From: Neckera pumila
Lineage: Eukaryota; Streptophyta; Bryopsida; Hypnales; Neckeraceae
DNA length: 64,000 nt
Direction: 5' to 3'
NCBI GenBank assembly: GCA_963969595.1
Contig: OZ018417.1
Location: 20,028,501-20,092,500 of the forward strand
Shown here: positions 37,101 through 47,414 of the stretch, piece by piece
Numbering within the stretch: the stretch's first letter is position 1
How the letters are laid out: the number at the start of each line of letters is the position of its first letter
The notes under the pieces: generated by a model
What the model was told of the DNA's origin: nothing
Seen by the model: the letters and a program-made list of their open reading frames with translations, nothing else
Databases searched by the model: none
Translations under genes and position numbers: made by a program

Positions 37101-37955
37101 ATGTCATTCCAGGGAAGCACTCCTAATCAAGAGGCTCTAGTGTGGTATTTTCCAAGCATGGGCATAGGCGTGGACGAGCTTCTCCGCTTCATGCCCTGGA
37201 TCCTCACCATCACCTGCGCCAATGTGGTCCACTACCGCTCTCTCTGGGCAGCCCGCGACGCAGAGCGCAAGCGCGTCCTCAAGCCCGGCGACCACGACGC
37301 CCCAGCACCGCATCCTCGCCACGAGCTTCTCACCTTCGACCTCATGCAGTCGCCCATCATGCGCAAGGCTCGGTACAAGATCAAGCTCCTGCGCTACATC
37401 GCCACCTCGCTCTACATCGTCCTCTTCCACCGCTTCATCCCTGAACTTCACGAGCCCTACTCCGTGAACTCGGTCACCCTGGAGTGCTTCATCGTGGGCG
37501 CCCTCAGTGGACTCGTCACCGTGTACCTGAATGAGAATCAGGACGAAGCCATGCGCACTCTGTGGCGCCCCGGCCATGATTTTGAATCGGGGTTGGTGGG
37601 GGATACGTGGGACATGCTGCGTCTCGTGGGGTCGTCGTTGGCGGTGCCGGTTGAGGAGGAGCTCTTCTACCATAGCTGGATGTTTCGGTATATCGTGATG
37701 GTGCGCAAGGGCGAGTATGAGAGATTTGTGGATGTGCCGTTCTGGGAGTGGAATTGGGTGGCGTGGGTGGCGTCGAATGGTGTGAAGGGGATTTATAATG
37801 GCAAGGAGTGGCAGAGCTATTTTATCAGTGGACTGCTCTTTCAGTGGATGATTGGAAGGCGAGGATTGTTTTTGGATGGGTTGATTACGCATTCGGTATC
37901 CAATCTCACGGTGGGGTGTTGGGTGTTGGCCACCAATCAGCGGCAGTATTGGTGA
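37101..37955 (+). CDS. CPBP/CAAX-protease-like integral membrane protein
   Basis: It encodes 284 residues from the ATG at 37101 (alternative start 37158). The C-terminal half matches the layout of the CPBP (Abi/CAAX) family, especially the CAAX-protease-related group with a FW terminus: PVEEELFYHSWMFRYI (183-198), a VP-x-W segment (212-215), KEWQSYFISGLLF (235-247) and ITHSVSNLTVGCWVLAT (262-278), ending QYW. Hydrophobic segments lie near 30-45, 98-112, 125-142 and 173-184 and in the C-terminal part. Family members are membrane peptidases using EExxxR, FxxxH and HxxxN/D motifs. Here the first motif has His191 in place of Arg, the expected His of the second is not seen (IYNGKEW), and only H264xxxN268 is intact. 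Activity is therefore doubtful. Single exon, GC-rich; localisation unknown. Confidence 0.78.
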   Translation: MSFQGSTPNQEALVWYFPSMGIGVDELLRFMPWILTITCANVVHYRSLWAARDAERKRVLKPGDHDAPAPHPRHELLTFDLMQSPIMRKARYKIKLLRYIATSLYIVLFHRFIPELHEPYSVNSVTLECFIVGALSGLVTVYLNENQDEAMRTLWRPGHDFESGLVGDTWDMLRLVGSSLAVPVEEELFYHSWMFRYIVMVRKGEYERFVDVPFWEWNWVAWVASNGVKGIYNGKEWQSYFISGLLFQWMIGRRGLFLDGLITHSVSNLTVGCWVLATNQRQYW

Positions 37956-37972
37956 CGGGAAACGGAAGAGTA

Positions 37973-38190
37973 ATCTAGAGAGAGACTTGCATAGAGAGAG
38001 ACTTGCACATGTGTGGGTTGGGGACTGCAAACAAGCGGACCAGGATAAGTCTAGACTTGCGCGTTTTGTTTTGTTTTGGGAAACAAAGCGAAGTCTAGAG
38101 AGAGACTTGCATAGAGGGATTTGCACATGTGTAGTTCGGTGACTGCAAACAAGCTGACGAAGATAAGTCCAGAGAGAGACTTGCGTAAGG
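37973..38190. repeat. Tandem duplication of ~121 bp in the 3' flank
   Basis: TCTAGAGAGAGACTTGCATA is followed by GGGATTTGCACATGTGT- and GACTGCAAACAAGC-type blocks and an AGATAAGTC-type block. The series begins at about 37973 and again at about 38094, and the first motif starts a third time near 38169. Smaller GAGAGAGACTTGC units repeat inside each copy. It lies just after the CPBP stop codon and is probably transcribed as its 3' UTR. Confidence 0.75.
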
Positions 38191-40644
38191 TTGGGTTTTT
38201 TTTGAAGTTCTTACTCTGCTAGAGTTGCAGCTGCAAATTGTGTCGACCATGGTGAACGCTGAGTTTCAACAACTTCTTCCCAAGGAGCCACAAAGATGCT
38301 GACTTTGTTCAATCGAAAAGATCGACCAGTGTCAAGAGCAGGTTTTTTCGTCCGCAATGATAGCATTGGGAGCCATACCTTAGAATGCACGTGAATATGG
38401 TTGAAACTGATTTCACATTTGACGGCATTGTACCATCGTGTGAGGTCATTGAATGTTATCTTCACCTAATTTTGTAGCAATATTTCCAGGATTGAAGAAT
38501 TATTACTTTAGAGAGGAAAATCAGATGTTTTGCAGGCCTCTGAATCCTCCATTCGGACCAGCGTTGAATCTAGCAGCTGGATACGATACTAGATGTTTTG
38601 CACTCTCTGCAAAACTTTGTAGCAACGTATTCATAAATTTGCGCTTTGCGTACTAGAAAGATAGAGACTGGAATGTAAAGGAGACCAATGCAGTGTGCGT
38701 TGCGTGTTGGGAGCATTTCTTTGTAAAGAAGGAAGAATCTGGACTGTCTCACAGGGGGCAAATGTTGGTTTGATTTCCAAAGGTTCTGTTAATTGTTGGT
38801 TTGAATTCCAAAGATTTTTCTTCCAATTTTTTTCTTCGATACAAGGGTGCTTACCAATGCTAGTTAAATTCATGTGATAGCATGGTATATAGATTATGTT
38901 CAAACAACTCTGATAGGACCATATTTCAGACAAAATCAAGGTTACCTGCAAATCCAAAATGTGATAGCATATGAAATGTATTAGAACTAGAGTTGCCAAA
39001 AGTTGAATTAAGCATATAGAAGGAAAGATATTGAAGATGGATCTTAGGTTTTGTTGCAAGGACTATCCTTAAATGGTTGATGAAAGTCATACAAGCCTAT
39101 TTATCAAACTTCAATTAATCAATATTTTGTAGGATGGTACCTCTTGAATGGGCATCAAATTTTATAAAGATAAGTCTCAACATGCAACTTCAAAGAATAG
39201 TATAAGGGTCATTAACATTTGGATAAAAGTTGTACCCTATAATTGATAGGCCTTTGTGATCTTACATGCAAAATTAGATCTAATATTCCTCTAGGCAATA
39301 TTTATTATTCAATTTAGAACAAAATTCAAAAATAAACAACTCAATATGAAAGTCATCATCATGTAACATGGAATTTAGCATGAATATTTTGCAACACCTA
39401 CTCATGACTTACATTTATTCAACTACAAGACTGGCATACAAGGTCTTTTCTTGATATTAAAACTCTGGCCTCCTACATGCCCTAACACAATTGTACACTA
39501 CAATGTAAAATGCAATGGCCATCTTGCCTTTGTAGAGGAAGAAATCAAAAATGGTATAGGCAGTTATTGCCTCTTTTGAAGTGATTGTGTAAAATCATGT
39601 ACAAATGCAATAGTACGGTAGTTAGAGAATAAACTTTGCACGTGTGGCACATTGTAATTGGCCGGAAATGATTTTCATTTCCTTATATTGCATGAAACAT
39701 GTTTTTATATGAAACACAAGAAGTATTTTAATGATCAAAATTACACTAAAAGACTATTGTGTGCATTACGGTCATCGTAAACCAACTAAATATAAATAGG
39801 AACAGATGCCTTTTTTGCAGTGCCCTCTCTATCACTCTCCATCATGTAGACTCAAGGTAGGACATGCAATTCCATTTTCAATATCATCCAGCACAATGAC
39901 ATTGTCCACTAACTCCACTTACTATTGTGCTTCACCCAAAACAATTCCTTCAAGATCTCCAAATTCATAGCAATAATCAATATTCTTTTCTTTGTAGAAT
40001 AATATATTCAAGCATTGAATAAATATAGTTATATTAATAAAATCTTGTATTACCTCCTTGTCTCAAAATGATCTTCTAGTTCTCCATAATTTTATTGCAA
40101 ATAAGTTTAATACTGCACTTTGAAAAAGCCTACAAAACTCAAAGTTTTAGGACAATAAGAGTGCGTTGAACTCTTCTTATAGCTCAAAATGGATTGAAAT
40201 AAGTAATGTTATTTTCATCAAAGAACTCCCAAACATATAGTCTAACCAGAAGATTGTTTTGAGATAGGGAAGTATTTATTTTATTGAATTTCTATACCTT
40301 TTCAATAGCTTCTTGCACTTCTATTACAACAAATTCAAAGTTGTGGTTGCACACATATTGAGCGTCAGTAATATATCGAAGAAGAAGATAATCTTCATGA
40401 GAATTCTGCAAATAAATTCAAAATTCAATTAAAATAGGATAGTCATTCTTTCATATTGATTAACAACTAATACCAAATCAAATATATTTTAGTTAATTTC
40501 ATTAGTTGAATGTCTTTGAATAATATAAAACAATATATCCGTAATAAGTGCATGTCATGATATATAATATTTTTTAAATTGCAAAATATATAACGAATTA
40601 AATGATTAGAAATTACTATCAATGAATCTTTCAGAAGATAAAAA
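38191..40644. other. Intergenic, mostly AT-rich
   Basis: The first 700 bases keep moderate GC and hold short frames (minus 38211-38465; plus 38453-38656) that I cannot assign. The rest is AT-rich. One conserved 52-bp segment (39501-39552) recurs at 42721-42772 and is listed separately. Confidence 0.45.
39501..39552 (+). repeat. 52-bp direct repeat, copy 1
   Basis: CAATGTAAAATGCAATGGCC followed by ATCTTGCCTTTGTAGAGG and AAGAAATCAAAAAT is repeated at 42721-42772 with two or three differences, although the flanks differ completely. One frame reads KCNGHLAFVEEEIKN. The conservation suggests a recently copied fragment, possibly an exon piece or transposon internal segment. Confidence 0.7.
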
Positions 40645-40899
40645 CATTAGAGGAGTTTTCGTGGTGGTGGGAGACTGCAAGTTCCCTTGCATTCCCAGAC
40701 TGCAGGGACGCAGCTGCAATAGCTGGCTGATGTGGCAAAAAAAAATTGGTTAAAATGATAGTTTGGCAAAAAGAATTTTCTTTTTTTTTTTTTTGAAAAA
40801 AAAAAAATCTGACATGCCCATATCGTTGTTCCCTAAATCTGGGCAGACTGGAGAACGGGCCTGGAACAGTCTTCTAAGGCCCCTAAAACTCCTCTAATG
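40645..40899. mobile_element. TIR element of ~255 bp
   Basis: It begins CATTAGAGGAGTTTT and ends with AAAACTCCTCTAATG, an inverted terminal pair of 15 bases. The interior holds CTGCAGGGACGCAGCTGCA-like palindromic sequence and an A/T-rich centre. A relative of its right end is at 6535-6612. A target duplication could not be fixed, so the superfamily is open. Confidence 0.6.
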
Positions 40900-41418
40900 T
40901 GAGACGTAACTTTCAATTATTTTATAATTAGTATCAACTTTGAAATGTACATTGTTTTTGGGGTCTATTTTTTTATTAAATATTCATCTTTTTACAAGTA
41001 ATAAAAAATTAAGTACTTTGATTCAACAACTCTTATAAATAGTGTAGTCCATTCAATAGATCAAATATTAGGATGGTAACAATATGATTTAAATTAATCA
41101 TCACCATTGTATAAAAAACAATTATCATTCATATTTCATTAAAAAAAAAATTCTTGTCATTTCTGCTTTTAAAATGCATTTGAAATTATTAAGTTTAAAT
41201 AACATTTTAGATAATTTATATTTAAATTTGATATTCAATTTTTTTAAACCTTGTTGTGGAGGTGTAAGAGGTTTTCTTCAACTTTCTTTGTTCTTGTTAG
41301 AATTGTCAACTTCTCTGCTATTAACGTATCCATCGTGGTTGCAGTGTCAGTAGCATTATTAAGCAAATTCAACTATGATCTTTTAAACCTTCACAATTGA
41401 TGATATAGTTATTTAGAT

Positions 41419-42087
41419 ATTACTAGCGGTTGGCACTTGCTATGCTACGCATTCATCATCAGAATTTTATTAGAATTTTTATGTTTTAGATAAAATGCAG
41501 AACAAAAATTTCAATAAATCTTCAATTAAAAATTACTAAATTCTTTGTACAATTTTGTTTATAAGTAAGCATATATTGAAATGCACAATAGAAATTTATT
41601 GAATGATGAATGAAATATATGCAACGGTGAATACTGTAAAAGATACACATTTATTGTAATGCATTTAAAAGTTGACTCAATTGTTACGAACAATGGCAAC
41701 CCAAAAACTTGGTGAATTGAAAAGAAAAACTTGTAAATTTCAAAACTTCATGAACAACTTCATTGTTGTGAAATCCAAAATTTCTTCAATTGAATAAATT
41801 TTTCAAATCATTTGGTAGTAGCAATAGAATTTTGAAATCATAAAAGTTGTAAAAGTGATATTACAAAGGTGATTGCAAACTACTACTCTAATTTTGTAAT
41901 ATAACATTGTGTGAAAATATTATTATTATGTATGCATGATTGAAAATATTTTTGCAAAATATTAAAATTATTCATTTCAAAGACTTCTTGAAATCATTAT
42001 CATGCATTCTATTCAAATATATCAAAATTTTACTAATATGTGATACAATGAATGCATGGCATAGCAAGCATGAGTCCTATTATTAAT
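41419..42087. mobile_element. Probable TIR element, ~670 bp, diverged ends
   Basis: The left end contains GGCACTTGCTATGCTACGCA followed by TTCATCATCAG; the inverted right end contains CATGCTTGCTATGCCATGCA followed by TTCATTGTAT. Further in, both arms have AATTTTATTAG and AAAATTTT-type sequence. Target duplication is unclear. No coding frame of note. Confidence 0.5.
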
Positions 42088-42329
42088 GGTAGCATTTGTG
42101 ATACTACAGAGGGAGCAATGATTTTAGTATGATGATGTAAACCCTTTTTAATATCTACAATTATGATCAAAATTAGAAAATTACTCTTAAAAAAGGAAAT
42201 TGCATCAAACTAAAATGGAATTTTTGAGAGGCGTGATCATTTTGCTGATAAACTTCATTGCCACCAAATAAGTCATAGGACAAGTGTGCGCAGATACTAA
42301 CAGCCTCTTCTTCAAGTCAAATTAAACCA

Positions 42330-42610
42330 CATGGCTTTTGTTTTCTTTTCAAATCGCGCGACTATTGATTTTTCAAGGGTGGGTATTGTTTTCTTTTTGA
42401 ATTGCATGGTTGTTGATTTTTGAGAAGGGGTGTATTATTTTCCTTTCAAATTGAATGACTGTTGATTTTTCATTTTTCATTTTTTTTTCTTTTCCTCAAG
42501 TCAAATCTTGATTTTTCATTTTTCATTTGTTTTTTTTCCTCAAGTCAAATCTTACATTTTTTTTTTTTTTTTGAATCACAAGGCTATTGATTTTTTGAAG
42601 GGGGCATCGG
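42330..42610 (+). repeat. Degenerate ~60-bp tandem repeats
   Basis: Four to five variants of TTTCTTTTCAAATnGCnnGAC, TATTGATTTTTC and a GAAGGGGG-type block follow each other, with an internal exact doubling of CCTCAAGTCAAATCTT. T-rich and without coding potential. Confidence 0.6.
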
Positions 42611-42720
42611 TCCATCGACAGCAGACAGGGGGGCTAAATTTTTTGATTCATATAATCAATGGTTGGTTGTTTTTCTTAGCCTGGGGAGGCTTCACAAGGA
42701 TGTGCAACCACTTTTTGGTA

Positions 42721-42772
42721 CATTGTAAAATGCAATGGCCATCTTGCCTTTGTGGAGGAAGAAATCAAAAAT
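42721..42772 (+). repeat. 52-bp direct repeat, copy 2
   Basis: Partner of 39501-39552. It is preceded by TTTTTGGTA and followed by CCTTCCATAAATTTTTCC, which are unlike the flanks of copy 1, so only this core was copied. Confidence 0.7.
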
Positions 42773-42879
42773 CCTTCCATAAATTTTTCCCCCATATTCT
42801 TCAAACATTGCAACTCCCAATCGGCTAAAAAACTTTTAAAACCTCCATTCACTTGATCTTGTTCACAATTGATAAATAC

Positions 42880-44331
42880 TACGTAAAAACCGTAAGACTA
42901 CTCTCCCAGTTAGTAAAAGCTACTAGTTAACATAAAAATCACCAATAAGCCAAAATAAAATTTTTGATTCTGATTGCAAGGCCTCAACAAATCACTGCAA
43001 AAATTTAGGGGTTAAATTTTTTATATTAAAAGCATGATATTGAATGAAAATTTAATAAGCCTAATCAAGTTGCAAACTAGTATTAAAAAGGCCAAGTCAA
43101 ATAATCAAATATTTTATAAACTTGAGTCTTAGTAGCAACATACTTTTGAAGTTATAAACTTCATATCATTTATACAATTTAAAAAAAATATTATTGCTTA
43201 TTTTGTTCATTTACGTAAAATATATAGTGACTTCAAAAACATTTTGCACTCTGCTAAAAATTGCCATAACTAATTGAGAAATTAGATTTATTCAACAAAT
43301 TTAGACATATTAAGGTACAAGTAATACACTTGTATTGAATAATTTTTTCAAAAATTCAAATCAAAATTTAGACATTTTTAAAATTTAATTGAAATTTATT
43401 GGTAAAATACATTTTTAGTACAAGTACAAAATCTTGAAGATTCTTTAGTAATAGAAATGAAAATTTGTTTTAAGAGTTTTTAGTAAGAGATTCAAGAATT
43501 TTAAAGTTCAGTTGAATCAACAAAATATTATTGGCTAAAATATGATTCCAAATATTTACATTTTTTATGATTAGCTCTAAAAAACTTCAAATAAATCATG
43601 TAAGAAAAACTACATAAATAATTTATACACTTTTGAAGTTTTCTATAAACAGTTGGAAATCTTTTAAATACATCATAAAACATAAAAATTTGGGGTTATA
43701 TTTTAGTAAATAATATTTCACTCAATACAATTTTAAAATTCATGAAAGTTCATGAGAATTTTTATCACAAAATTTATAAAAATGAATTAATTCTTCTTAT
43801 TAAAGAATCTTAAAGAATTATAGTTTTATTAAAAGTTCTTTTATACCGGTAAAATTTAGTTATATTTTAAAATTTTCAAAATTTTATTTCAAAATTTTCA
43901 AAAATCATTTAATACAAATGTATCTTTTCATTTGATGGTGATTTGTATCTTTTGAGTACATTGGGACAAATTGCCACTTTTGCCAATTAATGAATTCACT
44001 TGTAAGAAAATGAATTAGTTAGTTGTGCTTGTACAATACATTTTATATCCGCTATATTTATATAATTTTTGGAAGTTGTTGTGACTGTAAGCAATTGATA
44101 CAGGATATTGATATTGTATCCCGTATCAAAATTTGTGTATGTACATCATATTGTACTAATATGATATATACAAAATCTATATATAGTCTATATGTTGTAT
44201 TCCATAAATATGTATATCATATCCATTTTTGAAGATCAAACATTCATACAAAATTCTAATCTCAATATCTACAATTGTCTCTTAGGACAATGCAATCAAC
44301 GGCAACAAGATTTTTCCAATAATCACTAATA
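42880..44331. other. Very AT-rich intergenic, nothing recognised
   Basis: A/T-rich sequence lacking long frames, repeats with clear borders or RNA genes. One 69-codon frame at 44023-44232 is Tyr/Ile-rich and looks random. Confidence 0.5.
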
Positions 44332-44513
44332 GAAAACTGCGTTGAATCCCACAAAACCATGTGGGATTGATTTTGTTGAGTTCCTAGTTTCCAACGCAAA
44401 GTTTTGCGTTGGAAAATGCATTCCAACACATTCCAACGCAAAATTTTGCGTTGAAAACTAGGAACTCAATAAAATCAATCCCACATGGTTTTGTAGGATC
44501 CAACACAGTTTTC
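44332..44513. mobile_element. Hairpin MITE of ~182 bp
   Basis: Two arms of about 80 bases are near-perfect inverted copies: GAAAACTGCGTTGAATCCCA at the left against a right arm that reads GAAAACTGTGTTGGATCC when inverted. Each arm ends in a smaller palindrome, AACGCAAAGTTTTGCGTT and AACGCAAAATTTTGCGTT. A single transcript would fold into one long stem. A target duplication could not be identified. Confidence 0.75.
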
Positions 44514-45806
44514 TTTCAGTTTAATGTAATTTTCTTCTGCTGAATATAGATCAATATTGGGGGGGGAGGATATCATATAGAGATCAAAGGCTATGGATTT
44601 TCTTACATTGGGGGTAGGTTGCTTTTGGTCTCGGACAGAGATGTTTGCATCTTTTCATGACATTGTATTAATTATATTTAAACTTGTCCAAAAGTAGTTG
44701 AATAATAAACTTTAGACCATCGTTTTGTGCTAAATCTAGTTAACCCTAAAGGTTTTGACTATGTTTTCACCAAAAATGCTCCAAAACTGCCATTTCTAAT
44801 ACAAGTACCAATTTTTGGAAAAAAAAACATTTTTGGACACATAAAACCATAGGATCTTGTTGTAAATTAGATTAAGAAGATGTGGAAAAAAATTTCAGAA
44901 ATTTCCATTGTATAGATTGCAAGATATTAGCATTTGACACTACAAGGAAAGGGTGTCCCAAATGACAAAATTTTGACAGAATATTGTCCAAAATGACTAC
45001 AGGCAATTTTTGACACTCCATTGTTGTCAATTCTGACGCTCATAACATCTCCTTGTCAATTTCTCATCAAATCCTTCTCTCCCGTTGGATGAAAACAATT
45101 GTAAATCCTCATCCTACACCCCGACCATTTTCTCCATATGAGCTTGCTGGAAATTCTTCATTTTGTCGCACCCACCATTGCCATTTTTTTGCTTCCTCTT
45201 CTTCTTCGTTGTTCCCTTCCTTCCTGCTGGCCTTCAATTCTTGCACAAACGTAATAATTCCCTATCTCATTTCTTTCTTGCTTTTTCTGTCCTTTGTAGC
45301 TCTTGGAGTTTACGTTTATCGTCTTTAGTCGTTTTTGCGCAAACCCAATTTTTGGAACGTTTCTAACGTTTCTGCGCTCTGAGATTTTTGCTCTCTCGTT
45401 TTTCTTCTGTAAACAAGCGTAGCACAACGCCATATCCTGGATTTACCTTCCAAGGGTTTGCGGTTTTGATTCAGCGACAGTATTTCCAGAGGGTTCACAC
45501 TGTGTGACTGTCACTGCCTGTCCCAATTTCACAAAGCTCTGTCCAATTGTCAAGATGCATTACGTAAAGCAGCCCATGCACTACACTAACCTGAAGGTGT
45601 GTTGCTATTTGGTTTATTAGGGTTTCAAACATCGTATTGGAGGAGCAACATTTGGTGAAGCCTACCACAGAAGCTGGAATTTACAAGAATCTGGAGCTGA
45701 AAGCCATAGAAAAGACATGGTGCGTACTGCATTTTCTCCACTCTCCGTTTTTCTACTTTCTAAAGCTAAGAGGAGTTTAAGAATCATTAATGAGACAAAG
45801 TCTTAG

Positions 45807-45899
45807 CTGTTTGTACAAACATATGCCTGACCGCCGGTTGTGTTTGTAAGTGGAGAGGGTTGCAATTTGTATGAAACCGAGAACAAGGAGTATTTGGAA
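45807..45899 (+). pseudogene. Captured exon fragment, class III aminotransferase-like
   Basis: Between an acceptor (GTCTTAG) and a donor (GTAAGC) the 31 codons read LFVQTYA, a TGA stop, then PPVVFVSGEGCNLY and ETENKEYLE. This corresponds to the N-terminal strand region of acetylornithine-type class III aminotransferases (consensus TYxRxPVxLVxGxG then YDxxGKEYLD). In them the stop position is normally arginine, so CGA to TGA is the simplest change. No further aminotransferase exon, including the PLP-lysine region, was found in the element. Confidence 0.65.
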
Positions 45900-46213
45900 G
45901 TAAGCAAAAACAATACCAAACAATGCCTTTCTGTTGTGCAAGCTCTGCATAGCATCTTGGGAGGGGGTTTGTTTATCCAATCTGAATCTATTGCAGAATA
46001 TTGGGGTTTGTCAGAATGTATATGTTGTTTGCGAAATATGTCACGTCGTGGGGCAAGCCGGGCAGAATCTGGATGGGTCTTTTCTTGGCAAGTGTGATAT
46101 AATTTCAGTGCTAGTATTCTCATTCTGCTCTATGAGTTTGTTTTCTAACTCGTAACTTTTTATCTTAGAATAGAATGCTGGCTAATTAATCTTGCGAGGT
46201 TTGAAATCCTTAG

Positions 46214-46309
46214 ATCTTCGTGTCAAGCACCTAAACAATGCTGCAACTCTTGCGAGGTTTGAAGACCCTTGCAGATCTACACTTCATTTGTTCAACATTG
46301 CCATGCTTG
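46214..46309 (+). pseudogene. Captured exon-like block, family not recognised
   Basis: An open stretch between a TTAG acceptor and a strong GTGAGT donor reads LRVKHLNNAATLARFEDP followed by CRSTLHLFNIAMLG. The composition is protein-like. I do not recognise the family. It may come from the same donor gene as the two following blocks. Confidence 0.45.
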
Positions 46310-46791
46310 GTGAGTTGTTGCTTAGGTTTTTTCTTTTAGTTGCATCGATCATTTTCACTACCTTGTGAGGGTTATACTTTTGAGGATGTGTTTTTGCAAG
46401 TAGAGGTGTTCTCTTTCTCAAAGAACAGATGTGATCAATGAGTTGACAGTTTATGTAGTCATATATGTTTTAAGCTCTAACTTGTCTAGCAATCTTTCAC
46501 TCAGTTGGATTCTTGATGTGCCGATTCCTCCTCTTCTCCTTATATTCAATTATTTTACTGGCTTCCTGGTAGGACCCATTGTTTGACTTGTCATTAATAG
46601 CACATAAACTGAAATTCCTCATCCAGTGGTAAGTGCACGAAGTAGAGTTTTTGGTGATTTTCAAGATTTCATTTTATGCTGTCTTTGATGGCTTTATTGA
46701 TACAGCATTGAGTTTGCAAGTAGATATACTGTTGGACAGATTGTAGTTTTCTAGCAATATATTGCTGAGAAGTCTTGCTTGGAAAGCGCAG

Positions 46792-46923
46792 GGTCTTGAA
46801 GTGAAGCAAACTGCAGAAGGCAGTGCAACGAAGGGAACTGAAGGGCCGATGTTGGAAAAAGGCCTGGATGCTATTGCTTCCTCCCTAAGTCTTCTAGGTG
46901 ATACACTTGGAATTGCCATTGAG
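46792..46923 (+). pseudogene. Captured exon-like block, family not recognised
   Basis: Exactly 44 codons lie between a GCAG acceptor and a GTATGC donor: GLEVKQTAEGSATKGTEGP, then MLEKGLDAIASSLSLLG and DTLGIAIE. The borders keep phase 0. The source is unknown. Confidence 0.5.
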
Positions 46924-47280
46924 GTATGCCGTCAAATAACTTGTTACCGGGACTTCCATTTCATCAATGATTGGCATAAATGTCCAAAATTATGAAAGAT
47001 GTAACTGTTAATATTTAAACCTCTGTAATTGGAATCTGAAATGGCAAGTGATAGAGCTATTTGCAGTAGACCTGAAAACAAGACGGACTAGGATCTAGTC
47101 TACTTGATGAAATTTTGACAACCTGCAGTTGCAGTTGCTGATGTGTGTAGTCTTGATGAATCTCTTTTCATGTTGTATTTAAATTTCAACCTTATCTGGC
47201 GGGTGGTGTGCTTTTACGAATTTTAACATTTATTCCAACCGTTTTCTTGATGCAGTAAGGGTTGAATATGGTTGAATCAA

Positions 47281-47414
47281 AAGCCACTGAAATTCTGACT
47301 CCAGGACCGCGAAGTAGTATTTTGCGAAAAAGTGTGCCTTTGGAAGAAGTCGCCTTCTATCAGTCCCTGTGCTTCTTTGCGAGGCTCAGTCAAAAAGTCA
47401 AATGGGACTGGTAA
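47281..47414 (+). pseudogene. Captured terminal exon-like block
   Basis: An open frame ends in a stop codon and reads SKATEILTPGPRSSILRKSV, then PLEEVAFYQSLCFFARLSQ and KVKWDW. A GATGCAG acceptor lies a little upstream. It looks like a last coding exon of a host gene; the family is not recognised. The 3' flank continues to the CACTA terminus. Confidence 0.45.

Noticed and set aside
37137..38126. 329-codon open frame on the minus strand opposite the CPBP-like gene
   Set aside because: It is a shadow of the GC-rich sense gene; composition is His/Pro/Leu-rich without a domain, and the plus frame carries the conserved motifs.
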